From NCBI GenBank assembly GCA_022071975.1, contig JAJVIO010000029.1, forward strand, positions 1-61,818: 61,818 nucleotides of DNA, given 5' to 3'. Each line of letters starts with the position of its first letter. Position 1 is the first letter of the stretch. Positions 34,884 through 43,260 of this stretch are shown one piece after another. The position numbers and the translations under genes were made by a program. The notes beneath the pieces are model-generated. The model was not told the DNA's origin. It worked only from the letters and a program-made list of their open reading frames with translations, and searched no databases. The stretch comes from Planctomycetota bacterium (GTDB taxonomy: Bacteria; Planctomycetota; UBA8742; UBA2392).

Positions 34884-37631
34884 CTACTTCGCCAGCACTT
34901 TCGTCTCTTCGATGTGCTTCTCGATGCGCTCGAGCTCAGCCGCCACTTCGCTGAGGCGCTCGCGGTCGCGCTGCACGACGTCTTTGGGCGCGCGCTCGAT
35001 GTAGCTGAGGTTCTCGAGCTTGCGCTTGATCTTGTTGACGCCTTCCACCAGCTTGGCGCGGTTGGCCTCCAGGCGCAGCAGCTCCATCTTGAAGTCGATC
35101 AGTCCCTCGAGGTTCACGTACACTTCGTTGCCGCTGCCCAGCACCACGGTGGCCGACGCTTTGGGCTTCTTGGCACCCACGGCCACCTCGATCCGCGACA
35201 GGCCGGCGAGCTTGCAGATCGTCTCTCGCTCGGCCTCTCCCAGCAGGTCGAGCGTGGGCTTGTCGGCCACGTTGAGCGCGCCCTCGATCAGCGTCTTGGG
35301 GTCGAGGCTGTGTTCGGCCCGGATGTTGCGCAGGGCACGGGTCACATCCTGCATGAAGCCGAAGCGCTTGCGCTCAGGCTGGAACAGTCGATCCTTGCTG
35401 GCCTTGGGCCAGGCGGCAATCGCCAGCGCGAGCTCGGGTGTGTCGTGGCGCAGGGCCGCCAGCATGGGGCGCAGGGTCTGCCAGATCTCCTCGGTGATGA
35501 ACGGCGTGTACGGGTGCAGCATTTTCAGGATGCCGTCCAGCACGCGCACCAGGGTGCTCTGGGCCCGCAGCCGCGAGCGCTCGCCCCCCTTGCCGTCGTA
35601 GAGGCGCGGCTTGATCACTTCGAGGTACCAGTCGCAGAAGTCGTCCCACACGAAGTGATAGAGGGCCTGCGCCGCTTCGTTGAACTTGTAGCGTTCCAGG
35701 GCGTCGGTCACGTCCACAATTGCGTTGGTCAGACAGCCTTCGATGTAGCAGTCCTCCAGCTCCACCACCTGGCCCTCGTTCAGGGCGGCGCGCTCGGAGT
35801 CGGAGAGTTTGCCGATGGCTTCCTCGAAGTCGCCCAGGTTGCTGATGGCAAAGCGCGAGGCGTTCCAGAGCTTGTTGCAGAAGTTGCGGCCCATCTCGAA
35901 CTTTGACTCTGCCAGCTTGATGTCCTGACCCTCGCTGGTGAGCATCGGCAGCGTCAGGCGCACCGCGTCCACGCCCCATTGCTCGGCCATGTCCAGCGGG
36001 TCGATGCCGTTGTTCAGCGACTTGCTCATGCGCCGGCCCTGGGCATCAAGCACCGTGGCATGCACGTACACCGTGCTGAACGGCTTCTCGTCCAGGAACT
36101 CGTAGCTGGCCATCACCATGCGCGCCACCCACAGGTAGATGATGTCCCGTGCCGTGCTGAGAAAGTGCGTCGGGTAGAAGTAGCCAAGGTCGGCCGTTTT
36201 TTCCGGCCAGCCCAGTGTCGAGAACGGCCACAGCCAGGAGCTGGCCCAGGTGTCCATCACGTCGTCATCCTGGCGCACGAGCGGCAGGCCGGATTTCGGG
36301 TGTGTCGCGCCCGCCGGCGGGTCTTCCTTGAGCGCCACGGCGTTGCCCTCGGCGTCATACCACACCGGGATGCGATGGCCCCACCACAACTGGCGAGAGA
36401 TGCACCAGTCGCGCACGTTCTCGAGCCAGGTCAGGTACACACGCTCCCAGCGCTCGGGCACGAAGGTGATTTCGCGCTTGCCGTCGGGGCCCGGCTTCAC
36501 GGCGTTGATGGCGGGCTGCGCGAGCTCTTTCATCTTCACGAACCACTGCTCGCTGAGCAGCGGCTCCACGGGCGTCTTGCTGCGGTCGCTGTGGGGCACG
36601 TTGGTGGTGTAGTCCTCCACGCGCTCCAGCAGGCCAAGCGCATCGAGCTCGTCCACCAGCTGCTTGCGCGCCTTCAGGCGCTCGATGCCCTGGTACTTGC
36701 CGGCCTGCTCGTTCAGCGTGCCGTCTTTGTTCAGCACGTTGATCATGGGCAGCTTGTGGCGCTGGCCGCGGTCGTAGTCGGCGAAGTCGTGGCCGGGCGT
36801 CACCTTCACGGCGCCGGTGCCGAACTCGGCGTTCACGGTTTCGTCGGCGATCACCGGGATCTCGCGCCCCAGGATCGGCAGCAGCAGCGACTTGCCCACC
36901 AGGTTCGAGTAGCGCTCGTCGTCGGGGTTCACGGCCACGGCCGTGTCGCCGAACAGCGTCTCCGGGCGGGTGGTGGCCACCACCACGTGTTTGCCGGGCT
37001 GTTCCTTGATCTGGTAGCGGATGTACCAGAGGCTGCCCTTCACTTCACTGGTTTCGATTTCATCGTCGCTGATCGCGGTCTGCAGCTTGCAGTCCCAGTT
37101 GATCATGCGGTAACCGCGGTAGATCAGGCCTTTTTCCCACAGTTTCACGAAGGATTCGCGCACGGCGCGTGTCAGGCCTTCATCCATGGTGAAGCGGGTG
37201 CGTGACCAGTCGCAGCTGGCGCCGATTTTCCTGAGCTGGTTGAGGATGCGGTTGCCGTACTCATCCTTCCACTTCCACACTTCCTCCAGGAACTTGTCGC
37301 GGCCTAGTTCCTGGCGCGTCACCTTCTGCTCGGCGAGCAGCTTCTTTTCCACCACGGCCTGTGTGGCGATGCCCGCGTGGTCGGTCCCCGGCAGCCACAG
37401 CACGCAGAAGCCCTGCATGCGTTTGAAGCGCGCCACGGCGTCCTGCAGCGTGTTGTTGAGGGCGTGGCCCATGTGCAGAGCGCCAGTCACGTTGGGCGGC
37501 GGGATCATGATGGTGAACGGTTTTTTGCGGATGTCGCGGACGGCCTTGAACAGCTCGTGTTCCGTCCAGAAGGAATACCACTTGGATTCGATGGTTCCGG
37601 GCGCAAAGCGCGGGGGCATTTCTGCCGGCAT
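34884..37631 (-). CDS. valS: Valyl-tRNA synthetase
   Basis: This is a 915-residue class I synthetase that charges tRNA-Val in the cytoplasm. The HIGH-type motif is PPPNVTGALHMGHALNN (~42-58). The editing-domain regions are present (VATTRPETLFGDTAVAV; GTGAVKVTPGHDFADYD). The KMSKS-type motif is GRRMSKSLNNGIDP (~530), and a C-terminal coiled-coil arm ends the protein. Length and order match bacterial ValRS. Start ATG 37631 (MPAEMPPRFAPG) is near the usual N-terminus; the second Met at residue 5 is possible. It is monocistronic with its own terminator. Confidence 0.96.
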   Translation of the reverse strand: MPAEMPPRFAPGTIESKWYSFWTEHELFKAVRDIRKKPFTIMIPPPNVTGALHMGHALNNTLQDAVARFKRMQGFCVLWLPGTDHAGIATQAVVEKKLLAEQKVTRQELGRDKFLEEVWKWKDEYGNRILNQLRKIGASCDWSRTRFTMDEGLTRAVRESFVKLWEKGLIYRGYRMINWDCKLQTAISDDEIETSEVKGSLWYIRYQIKEQPGKHVVVATTRPETLFGDTAVAVNPDDERYSNLVGKSLLLPILGREIPVIADETVNAEFGTGAVKVTPGHDFADYDRGQRHKLPMINVLNKDGTLNEQAGKYQGIERLKARKQLVDELDALGLLERVEDYTTNVPHSDRSKTPVEPLLSEQWFVKMKELAQPAINAVKPGPDGKREITFVPERWERVYLTWLENVRDWCISRQLWWGHRIPVWYDAEGNAVALKEDPPAGATHPKSGLPLVRQDDDVMDTWASSWLWPFSTLGWPEKTADLGYFYPTHFLSTARDIIYLWVARMVMASYEFLDEKPFSTVYVHATVLDAQGRRMSKSLNNGIDPLDMAEQWGVDAVRLTLPMLTSEGQDIKLAESKFEMGRNFCNKLWNASRFAISNLGDFEEAIGKLSDSERAALNEGQVVELEDCYIEGCLTNAIVDVTDALERYKFNEAAQALYHFVWDDFCDWYLEVIKPRLYDGKGGERSRLRAQSTLVRVLDGILKMLHPYTPFITEEIWQTLRPMLAALRHDTPELALAIAAWPKASKDRLFQPERKRFGFMQDVTRALRNIRAEHSLDPKTLIEGALNVADKPTLDLLGEAERETICKLAGLSRIEVAVGAKKPKASATVVLGSGNEVYVNLEGLIDFKMELLRLEANRAKLVEGVNKIKRKLENLSYIERAPKDVVQRDRERLSEVAAELERIEKHIEETKVLAK

Positions 37632-37751
37632 GGTTGTCTCCAGTGCCCCATGTCTTGGGGCGGCCGCCTTGCCCGATCAAAGAGTGTCCCCGTGCGGGCA
37701 ACACCCGGCAAAGCGCGCGGAATGATAACGAGAGAAGGTTGCGGGGGAAGT

Positions 37752-37820
37752 GGTGGGACATGTGGGACGTGTGGGACCTGTGGATTGTCCCACATGTCCC
37801 GAGCGTCTCACATGTCGCAC
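37752..37820. repeat. Nonamer-based inverted repeat between valS and the RND gene
   Basis: The left arm is three TGTGGGAC-type 9-base units. The right arm is the inverse (GTCCCACATGTCCC, then variants). The inner pair GGGACATGTGGGAC / GTCCCACATGTCCC is perfect. It lies directly after the RND gene stop on its strand, so it may also act as a terminator. Confidence 0.7.
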
Positions 37821-37821
37821 C

Positions 37822-40800
37822 CTACTCCTGTAACGCCGGCTCGGATTTGCGGTCGCCGAAGATTACGCCCAGCCAGGACTTCACGGCGAGGCCGAAGTCG
37901 TCGAGCATGGTGTAGAGCAGCGGCACCAGCACCAGCGTGTAGACCATGCTGACCAGGATGCCGCCGAGCACCATGCGACCCATCGGGTAATAGGGCATGC
38001 CCACGAACTTGGAGTCGCCAATCGCCATGGGGATCAGGCCGAAGGCGGTGGTCAGGCTGGTGAGCAGAATCGGGCGCATGCGCTGCTGCGACGCTACCTC
38101 CACGGCGCGCTCGCGGCTCATGCCGTCGGCTCGCAGCCGGTTGATCAGGTCCACCAGCACGATGCCGTTGTTCACCACCACGCCGATCAGCACCACCAGG
38201 CCCAGGCCGGTCATCACGTCAAAGGGTGTGTCCGTCAGCCACAGGGCGCCGTAGCCGCCCAGCAGCGCGCCCGGTACGCTGATCACCAGGATGCACACCG
38301 GCTTCAGGAAACTCTCGAACAGGAAACACATCACCAGGAACACCAGCAGCCCGGCCCAGATGGTGGAGCGCCCAAGCTCATCAAAGCGCGCTTCCATGTC
38401 GCCGAAGCGCCCCCCCAGCTCCTGGGTGTAGCCGGGCGGGAACTTCACCCCTTCCATGGCGTAGTTCACCTGGGTGCGGATGCGCTGCAGGTCTTCCGTG
38501 CTGGTGGTGCCCACCACGCGCAGGCTGGTCTGCCGGTTGCGGCGCCGGATTTCACCCAGCCCCGACTTCGCCAGGCCGCTCGACTGCGTGACCGCCTTGG
38601 CCGCCACGTTGGCGCCGCTGCCCGTGAAGACGCGGGTTTCGGCCACATCCTGCAGGTTGGGGTCGCGCGCGTTGCCCTGCGAATCTTCGGGCGGCGCGAA
38701 ACGCACCCGCAGCGGCAGCATGTTTTCGCCCTGCTGGTAGTCGCGCAGGGTGGTGCCGGAAAGCTGGAACGCCAGCACCTGAGACAGCGTGCCGGGCTCC
38801 ACCCCCATGGCGGCCGCGCGCTGGCGGTCCACGCCGACGGTTACCTCGTCCATGCCTTCCTCGGTATCGACCTGGATGCCTTCCAGGCCTTCTACGCCCT
38901 CGAGGCGCACGGCGATTTCCTCGGCCAGCAGCAGCAGCCTCTCCGTGTCCGGCCCGTTGATGCGGATGCTGACTTCGCTGGTGGCGCTGCTGCCGCCCTC
39001 GAAGCCGCCGCGCATCTCCACGCCCGCGCGCTCGGGGATTGCCGCCACGATGTTCTTGTAGAGCTGCCCCGATTCCGCCACCCGCTCGGGTTCGATGAAG
39101 ATCTGGAAACGCGCGCTGCTGGCGCTGAAGTTCACCGTCAGCGTTTGGATGCCGAATTCCTGCTTCGCTTCTTCGGGCGTGCGGCCGTAGGTTGCCATGG
39201 CAAGCTCTTGGCTCATGCCCTCGGCGATGGCGCGGGCGCGTTTTTCGTCGGCGCCCTTCACGCCCAGCAGCACGGCCTCTACGTCGAACACGTAACGCAC
39301 GGCGATGGCGTCGCGCAGGGGCTGGGTATCTTCCATGACGCCGGTGATGCCGGTGGGCCCGCCCTCGATTTCGAGGCTGCCGGTGGCAGAGCCGCGCGCC
39401 AGGTCGATCTGCACCGGCACGCCGGCGGGCACGGCGGCGGACATGATCTCCAGGTCGCTGGGCGCGGTGACGGGCCGGCGGTTGTAGCCCAGCACGAAGT
39501 CGCCGACCCGGATGCGCGCGCGCTCGGCGGCGCTGCCGGGTTCAATCTGCGTGACCATCAGCGCGCGGCGCTGCACGGTGATCTCGGAACCGACCGGGAA
39601 GCTGGCCCGCAGGCTGATACGGTCGCGGTTGCCCTGGTTCTGGTCGGTCTTGTTCATGTCCGCGTTGATCTGCCAGACCAGCAGCCCGGTCACGATCAAC
39701 ACAAGCGGCACCACCGGCCAGCGCGCGGGCATCAGCCAGTGCACGCTGCGGGTGTAGAAAGCGGCCAGCCGGTCCACGATGGGTGAAGTCGGTACGCCCT
39801 CGGCGTTGCGCCCGGCAAACAGCGCCGCGAACTCCCAGGCCGCGAAGGCCGGCAGCAGCGCCAGGCGCGCGGCGCCTTTGCGCTCGCGCCAGCGGTACTC
39901 AAGGCGCGCCCGCAAGCCCGTGAACCAGCGGCGCAGGCGCGACGTCTTGTGGGCCCGCAGCAAGCCGGCACGCTGCATGGTCATGGGGATCACGCCGACG
40001 GCCAGCACGATGCTGAAAGCCAGGCTGAGGCAGACGGGAAGGCCGATCTTGCCCATGATAAAGCTGACGAACGCCTCGCCAGCCAGGAACACCACGCTGA
40101 TGAACACGATTACCGTGGTGCTGGTGGCCAGGATCAGCGCCAGGCCGACCTCGCCGGCGCCGCGCACCACGGCGGCCTCCGGGTGCTCGCCCAGCGCGTG
40201 ACGGCGGTACACGTTTTCGGCCACCACGATGCTGTTGTCGAGCAGCATGCCGCCCGCCAGCGTGAAGCCCATCAGCGCCAGCAGGTTGATGGTCTCGTCC
40301 ATCAGGAACATCACGGCCAGCGTGAGCGTCATGGAAAGCGGGATCGACAGCGCGATCACCAGCGCCAGCCGCCAGCTCTTCAGGAACACCAGCAGCACCA
40401 GGAATGCCAGCAGCCCGCCCCAGGCCAGGGTTTCCATCAGGTTGGCAATGCTTTCCTTAATGGTGTCGCCCTGGTTCCAGGCCACGCGGGTGCTGAAGCC
40501 CTTGAGCTGCGGCTTGCTGTCCAGCTCGGCCAGGGCGGCCTCGATGCGGTTGCCCACGGTCACGGTGTTGGCGTCGCCGTTCTTGAAGATCATGGCCGTG
40601 GCGCCGTCCTGCCCGTTCACGCGCACGTACTGGCTGACGCCGTAGGTCTCGTACACGCCCTTATGACCGCTGCCATGGCGCGTGATGTCGGCCACCCGCA
40701 AGCCCGGGCGCACGGGCAGGTTCTCGATGTCCTCGATGCTGCCGAAACGCGCGTCGGCCACCAGGTAGATCTCGCGCTCCTGCACCTCCTTGCCCGCGGC

Positions 40801-41535
40801 GTCCATGGGCTGGCGCACGGTGGTTTTGCCCGCGGGCGCGCGGAAGTTGTCGCCGCGCAGGCGCTGCAGCAGCTCGGCCAGGTTGATGCCGTAGGCGCGG
40901 GTCTTTTCCGGGTCCAGGTCCACGGCGATGAACTTGCGGTTGCCGCCCATGAACGTGACGCTGGCCACGCCGTCGATCGCCTCCAGGTGAGGCTGGATCA
41001 CTTTCTCGAGCAGCAGGTCCGCATCGACCGTGCCGTCCTCCCAGAAGAAGTTCACCCACGCGACCGGCATGGCGCCGCTGCTGCCGCGGAAGCGCCGCAC
41101 CTGGATGCGCCCGACGTCAGTGGGCAGCCGCAAGCGCGCGCGCTCAACGGCCGCCATGATCTCGGCGTAGGCCTCGTCCATGTCGCGCTCGCCGTCGAAC
41201 GAGATGTCGAACTCGGCGCCATCGCGGCTGGAGGTTGCGCTGAGTTCCTGGATGCCCGGGATGGTCGAAAGCTCGACGTCGACGGGCAGCGTGACTTCAC
41301 GCTCGACTGTCAGGGGGGAAACGCTGTCGCCGGCTTTGTTGTACGGCACCTCGACGCTCAGCGACTTCGACTCAAAGCCGGCCGGGAACAGCTCCAGCGG
41401 CATCAGGTTCATGCTGATCAGGCCCAGCACGCCGGTGGCGAGCAGCAGGGTGGTGACGGTCACCGGCCGGCGCGCAAAGAACGCCAGGATGGGGTGCCGC
41501 TCACGGGCCTGGATGGGCGAAAACAGGTCGCTCAT
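37822..41535 (-). CDS. RND-family efflux transporter with inserted PDZ domain
   Basis: This is a 1237-residue inner-membrane protein, longer than the usual ~1040. The start at 41535 (MSDLFSPIQARERHP) is chosen over 41577 because RND proteins begin just before ARRPV. Twelve helices and two large periplasmic loops are evident. TM4 has GMLLDNSIVVAENVY, with a single Asp, and the second half has GVVVNNGIVLVDLIN. Between ~645 and 730 the first strand of the second loop is followed by PGSAAERARIRVGDFVLGYN, a PDZ fold. It should export compounds using proton flow. No membrane-fusion protein or TolC gene is adjacent. Confidence 0.88.
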   Translation of the reverse strand: MSDLFSPIQARERHPILAFFARRPVTVTTLLLATGVLGLISMNLMPLELFPAGFESKSLSVEVPYNKAGDSVSPLTVEREVTLPVDVELSTIPGIQELSATSSRDGAEFDISFDGERDMDEAYAEIMAAVERARLRLPTDVGRIQVRRFRGSSGAMPVAWVNFFWEDGTVDADLLLEKVIQPHLEAIDGVASVTFMGGNRKFIAVDLDPEKTRAYGINLAELLQRLRGDNFRAPAGKTTVRQPMDAAGKEVQEREIYLVADARFGSIEDIENLPVRPGLRVADITRHGSGHKGVYETYGVSQYVRVNGQDGATAMIFKNGDANTVTVGNRIEAALAELDSKPQLKGFSTRVAWNQGDTIKESIANLMETLAWGGLLAFLVLLVFLKSWRLALVIALSIPLSMTLTLAVMFLMDETINLLALMGFTLAGGMLLDNSIVVAENVYRRHALGEHPEAAVVRGAGEVGLALILATSTTVIVFISVVFLAGEAFVSFIMGKIGLPVCLSLAFSIVLAVGVIPMTMQRAGLLRAHKTSRLRRWFTGLRARLEYRWRERKGAARLALLPAFAAWEFAALFAGRNAEGVPTSPIVDRLAAFYTRSVHWLMPARWPVVPLVLIVTGLLVWQINADMNKTDQNQGNRDRISLRASFPVGSEITVQRRALMVTQIEPGSAAERARIRVGDFVLGYNRRPVTAPSDLEIMSAAVPAGVPVQIDLARGSATGSLEIEGGPTGITGVMEDTQPLRDAIAVRYVFDVEAVLLGVKGADEKRARAIAEGMSQELAMATYGRTPEEAKQEFGIQTLTVNFSASSARFQIFIEPERVAESGQLYKNIVAAIPERAGVEMRGGFEGGSSATSEVSIRINGPDTERLLLLAEEIAVRLEGVEGLEGIQVDTEEGMDEVTVGVDRQRAAAMGVEPGTLSQVLAFQLSGTTLRDYQQGENMLPLRVRFAPPEDSQGNARDPNLQDVAETRVFTGSGANVAAKAVTQSSGLAKSGLGEIRRRNRQTSLRVVGTTSTEDLQRIRTQVNYAMEGVKFPPGYTQELGGRFGDMEARFDELGRSTIWAGLLVFLVMCFLFESFLKPVCILVISVPGALLGGYGALWLTDTPFDVMTGLGLVVLIGVVVNNGIVLVDLINRLRADGMSRERAVEVASQQRMRPILLTSLTTAFGLIPMAIGDSKFVGMPYYPMGRMVLGGILVSMVYTLVLVPLLYTMLDDFGLAVKSWLGVIFGDRKSEPALQE

Positions 41536-41666
41536 GGATACAGTTATACGGATGAAAGCGGATTTGAGGCGGGGCAAGCGGCAGGTTTCCGGCGTCCGGA
41601 TTGGCGAATCTGCTTTGGCTGAAGTTTCGCGCCATTGCCGGCCGATCTATGGCCGGGACTGCCGCC

Positions 41667-42041
41667 ATGAAGAAGATCTACTTCCTTACCCGCCCTGACA
41701 TGACCGCCACGCGGTCCGGCAAGTGGCGTAACCGGCTCAAGAACACCTACAAGAGCACGGACGCCATCCGCGACATCATCGACTGGACAGGCGAAGGGCG
41801 CGAGTTCTACGTGGCGATCATCTTCCACGACACGGGCGAGCGCCGCGTCTTCCACATGAACCCGCCCGGCAGCCCGGAAATCTGCACCGACTTCGCCACC
41901 AAGCGCCCCGTGCTGAACGTGATCGACCAGATCCTGCGCCTCACGGCCGCCAACGCCGACATCGACATCTGCCTGCTCGAGCGCAAGCGCGGCGGCAACC
42001 CGGACAGCGGCCGCTGGGACGGCCCCCCCGGCGCGGCGTAA
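41667..42041 (+). CDS. Unknown 124-residue protein
   Basis: ATG 41667 (MKKIYFLTRPDMTATRSGKW) is chosen because the upstream part of the frame looks non-coding. The protein is a compact alpha/beta type with EGREFYVAIIFHDTGERRVF and a basic Gly/Pro-rich end. No cysteine cluster, helix or known motif is seen. It is divergent from the RND gene and ends 6 bases before the SRPBCC gene, so the two may be co-transcribed. No function is offered. Confidence 0.55.
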   Translation: MKKIYFLTRPDMTATRSGKWRNRLKNTYKSTDAIRDIIDWTGEGREFYVAIIFHDTGERRVFHMNPPGSPEICTDFATKRPVLNVIDQILRLTAANADIDICLLERKRGGNPDSGRWDGPPGAA

Positions 42042-42047
42042 ACGCTG

Positions 42048-42491
42048 ATGGCGCGATTTCTGCAAACCGAAATCCTGATCCACGCGACGCCGCAGCGCGT
42101 ATGGGACGTGTTAAGCGACTTTGCCCGCCTGGGTGAATGGTCGCCGTTCTTCCAGAGCATCGATGGCAAGCCACAGAAGGGCGAGAGGCTGGTGGTCAGG
42201 TTTCGCAAAGGCCCCACCTTCAAGCCACGCGTGATCGAGGCGGATGCACCGCGCGTGCTTGAATGGCTGGGCAGGCTGCTGATCCCGGGACTGTTTGACG
42301 GGCGGCATCGCTTCGAGTTGCGGGCGGAAGGCGCCAACACGCGGCTGCTGCACACGGAGCGCTTCACGGGGCTGCTGGTGCCGCTGTTCGGCAAAGCGCT
42401 CGACAAGACGGAGCAGGATTTCGCGGCCTTCAACGCCGCGCTGAAGTCCCGCGCCGAGGGTGGAACTGACACTCCCCGCGACGGGGCGTGA
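42048..42491 (+). CDS. SRPBCC-family (START-like) ligand-binding protein
   Basis: This is a 147-residue protein. The pattern TEILIHATPQRVWDVLSDFARLGEWSPFF is the typical first strand plus helix of polyketide-cyclase/SRPBCC proteins. The RFRKG, PRVLEWLG and RLLHTERFTG strands and a long C-terminal helix (FGKALDKTEQDFAAFNAALK) complete the fold. Such proteins bind lipid-like or aromatic ligands in a cavity. The substrate is unknown. It is cytoplasmic, with no signal peptide. Confidence 0.8.
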   Translation: MARFLQTEILIHATPQRVWDVLSDFARLGEWSPFFQSIDGKPQKGERLVVRFRKGPTFKPRVIEADAPRVLEWLGRLLIPGLFDGRHRFELRAEGANTRLLHTERFTGLLVPLFGKALDKTEQDFAAFNAALKSRAEGGTDTPRDGA

Positions 42492-42810
42492 AAAACTTTT
42501 TCGAAGCCCTTGATTACATAATGGCGTTATTTATAACGTCGTTATGTACGCCCCTGCTCAACCACCCTGCAATTCGTGCGATCTGCATACGGGCCTTATC
42601 AAACGTGGTCCGCAGATTGCCGCCTTAAACCGCCCTGCCCATTGTGGACACGGCCGGTCCTTTTCTCGGCGACCTCACGCACACCGCACCCGCCAAGCCC
42701 GTCATTTCGGGCTTGCCCGATACATACTTGCGCAATACTTTCTGCGCCAGCGAACGCGACCAATTCGGTCAATGTCACACCTGTTAGGTCACTTTTGGCG
42801 GGGGGACGTC
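42492..42810 (+). other. 319-base leader of the Rrf2 operon
   Basis: No gene is seen apart from weak frames without ribosome sites. It holds the AT-rich promoter/operator at 42510-42546 and a long untranslated leader, ending with GGGGGG (near 42801-42806), which serves the GTG start at 42811. Confidence 0.6.
42510..42546 (+). promoter_or_regulatory. Promoter with overlapping inverted repeat ahead of the Rrf2 operon
   Basis: TTGATT (42510-42515), a 16-base spacer and TATAAC (42532-42537) form a good promoter. CATAATGGCGTTAT (42517-42530) and ATAACGTCGTTATG (42533-42546) are inverted copies with two mismatches and cover the spacer and -10 box. This layout suggests repression, most simply by the Rrf2 protein encoded downstream. 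Confidence 0.55.
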
Positions 42811-43260
42811 GTGATCATCACCTCCAAGTCAGACTACGGGCTCAGGGCCGTGCTCTACCTGGCAAGCCGCGCCGGGCGCGTGCGACTGCGCGAAATCAGC
42901 GAGTCTCAGCACATCCCCGAATCCGTTTGCGCCCAGATCATGCGCAAGCTGGTCGGCGCCCAGATTGTTGCCTCCCAGGCCGGCCCGGCCGGCGGCTACA
43001 CCCTGGCCCGCGCGCCCGAAACCATCTCGGTCGGCAGCGTGCTGGCGGCCTCGGACCGCGACATCTGCGTGTTCCGCTGCGTCGAGGACGGCTGCGACTG
43101 CGACCTGCACGGCAAGTGCGCGTTCCAGCTGGTGTTGAAGGGCTTCGGCAAAGGCATCGCGGAATACCTCGAGCAGCTTTCGCTCGCCGACCTGCGCGAC
43201 CACCGCGCGACTCTTCCTGAATTCAACCTGCACGCAGTCGCTACCGGAAAGGCGAACTGA
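42811..43260 (+). CDS. Rrf2-family transcriptional regulator with cysteine cluster
   Basis: This 149-residue protein uses GTG 42811 (VIITSKSDYGLRAVLYLA), which is where Rrf2 proteins normally begin; the frame is open further upstream. The winged HTH spans ~10-70 with HIPESVCAQIMRKL. The GPAGGYTLARAP wing and a cysteine set (CVFRCVEDGCDCDLHGKC) at ~90-108 correspond to the Fe-S site of IscR/NsrR-type members, here with five Cys. It overlaps the activase gene by one base (TGATG). It is probably a redox or iron-sulfur sensor of an oxygen-labile enzyme system. Confidence 0.85.
   Translation: MIITSKSDYGLRAVLYLASRAGRVRLREISESQHIPESVCAQIMRKLVGAQIVASQAGPAGGYTLARAPETISVGSVLAASDRDICVFRCVEDGCDCDLHGKCAFQLVLKGFGKGIAEYLEQLSLADLRDHRATLPEFNLHAVATGKAN

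Noticed and set aside
39949..41622. 557-residue frame on the plus strand
   Set aside because: It is antisense to the RND transporter and very rich in His, Gln and Ala; no motif.
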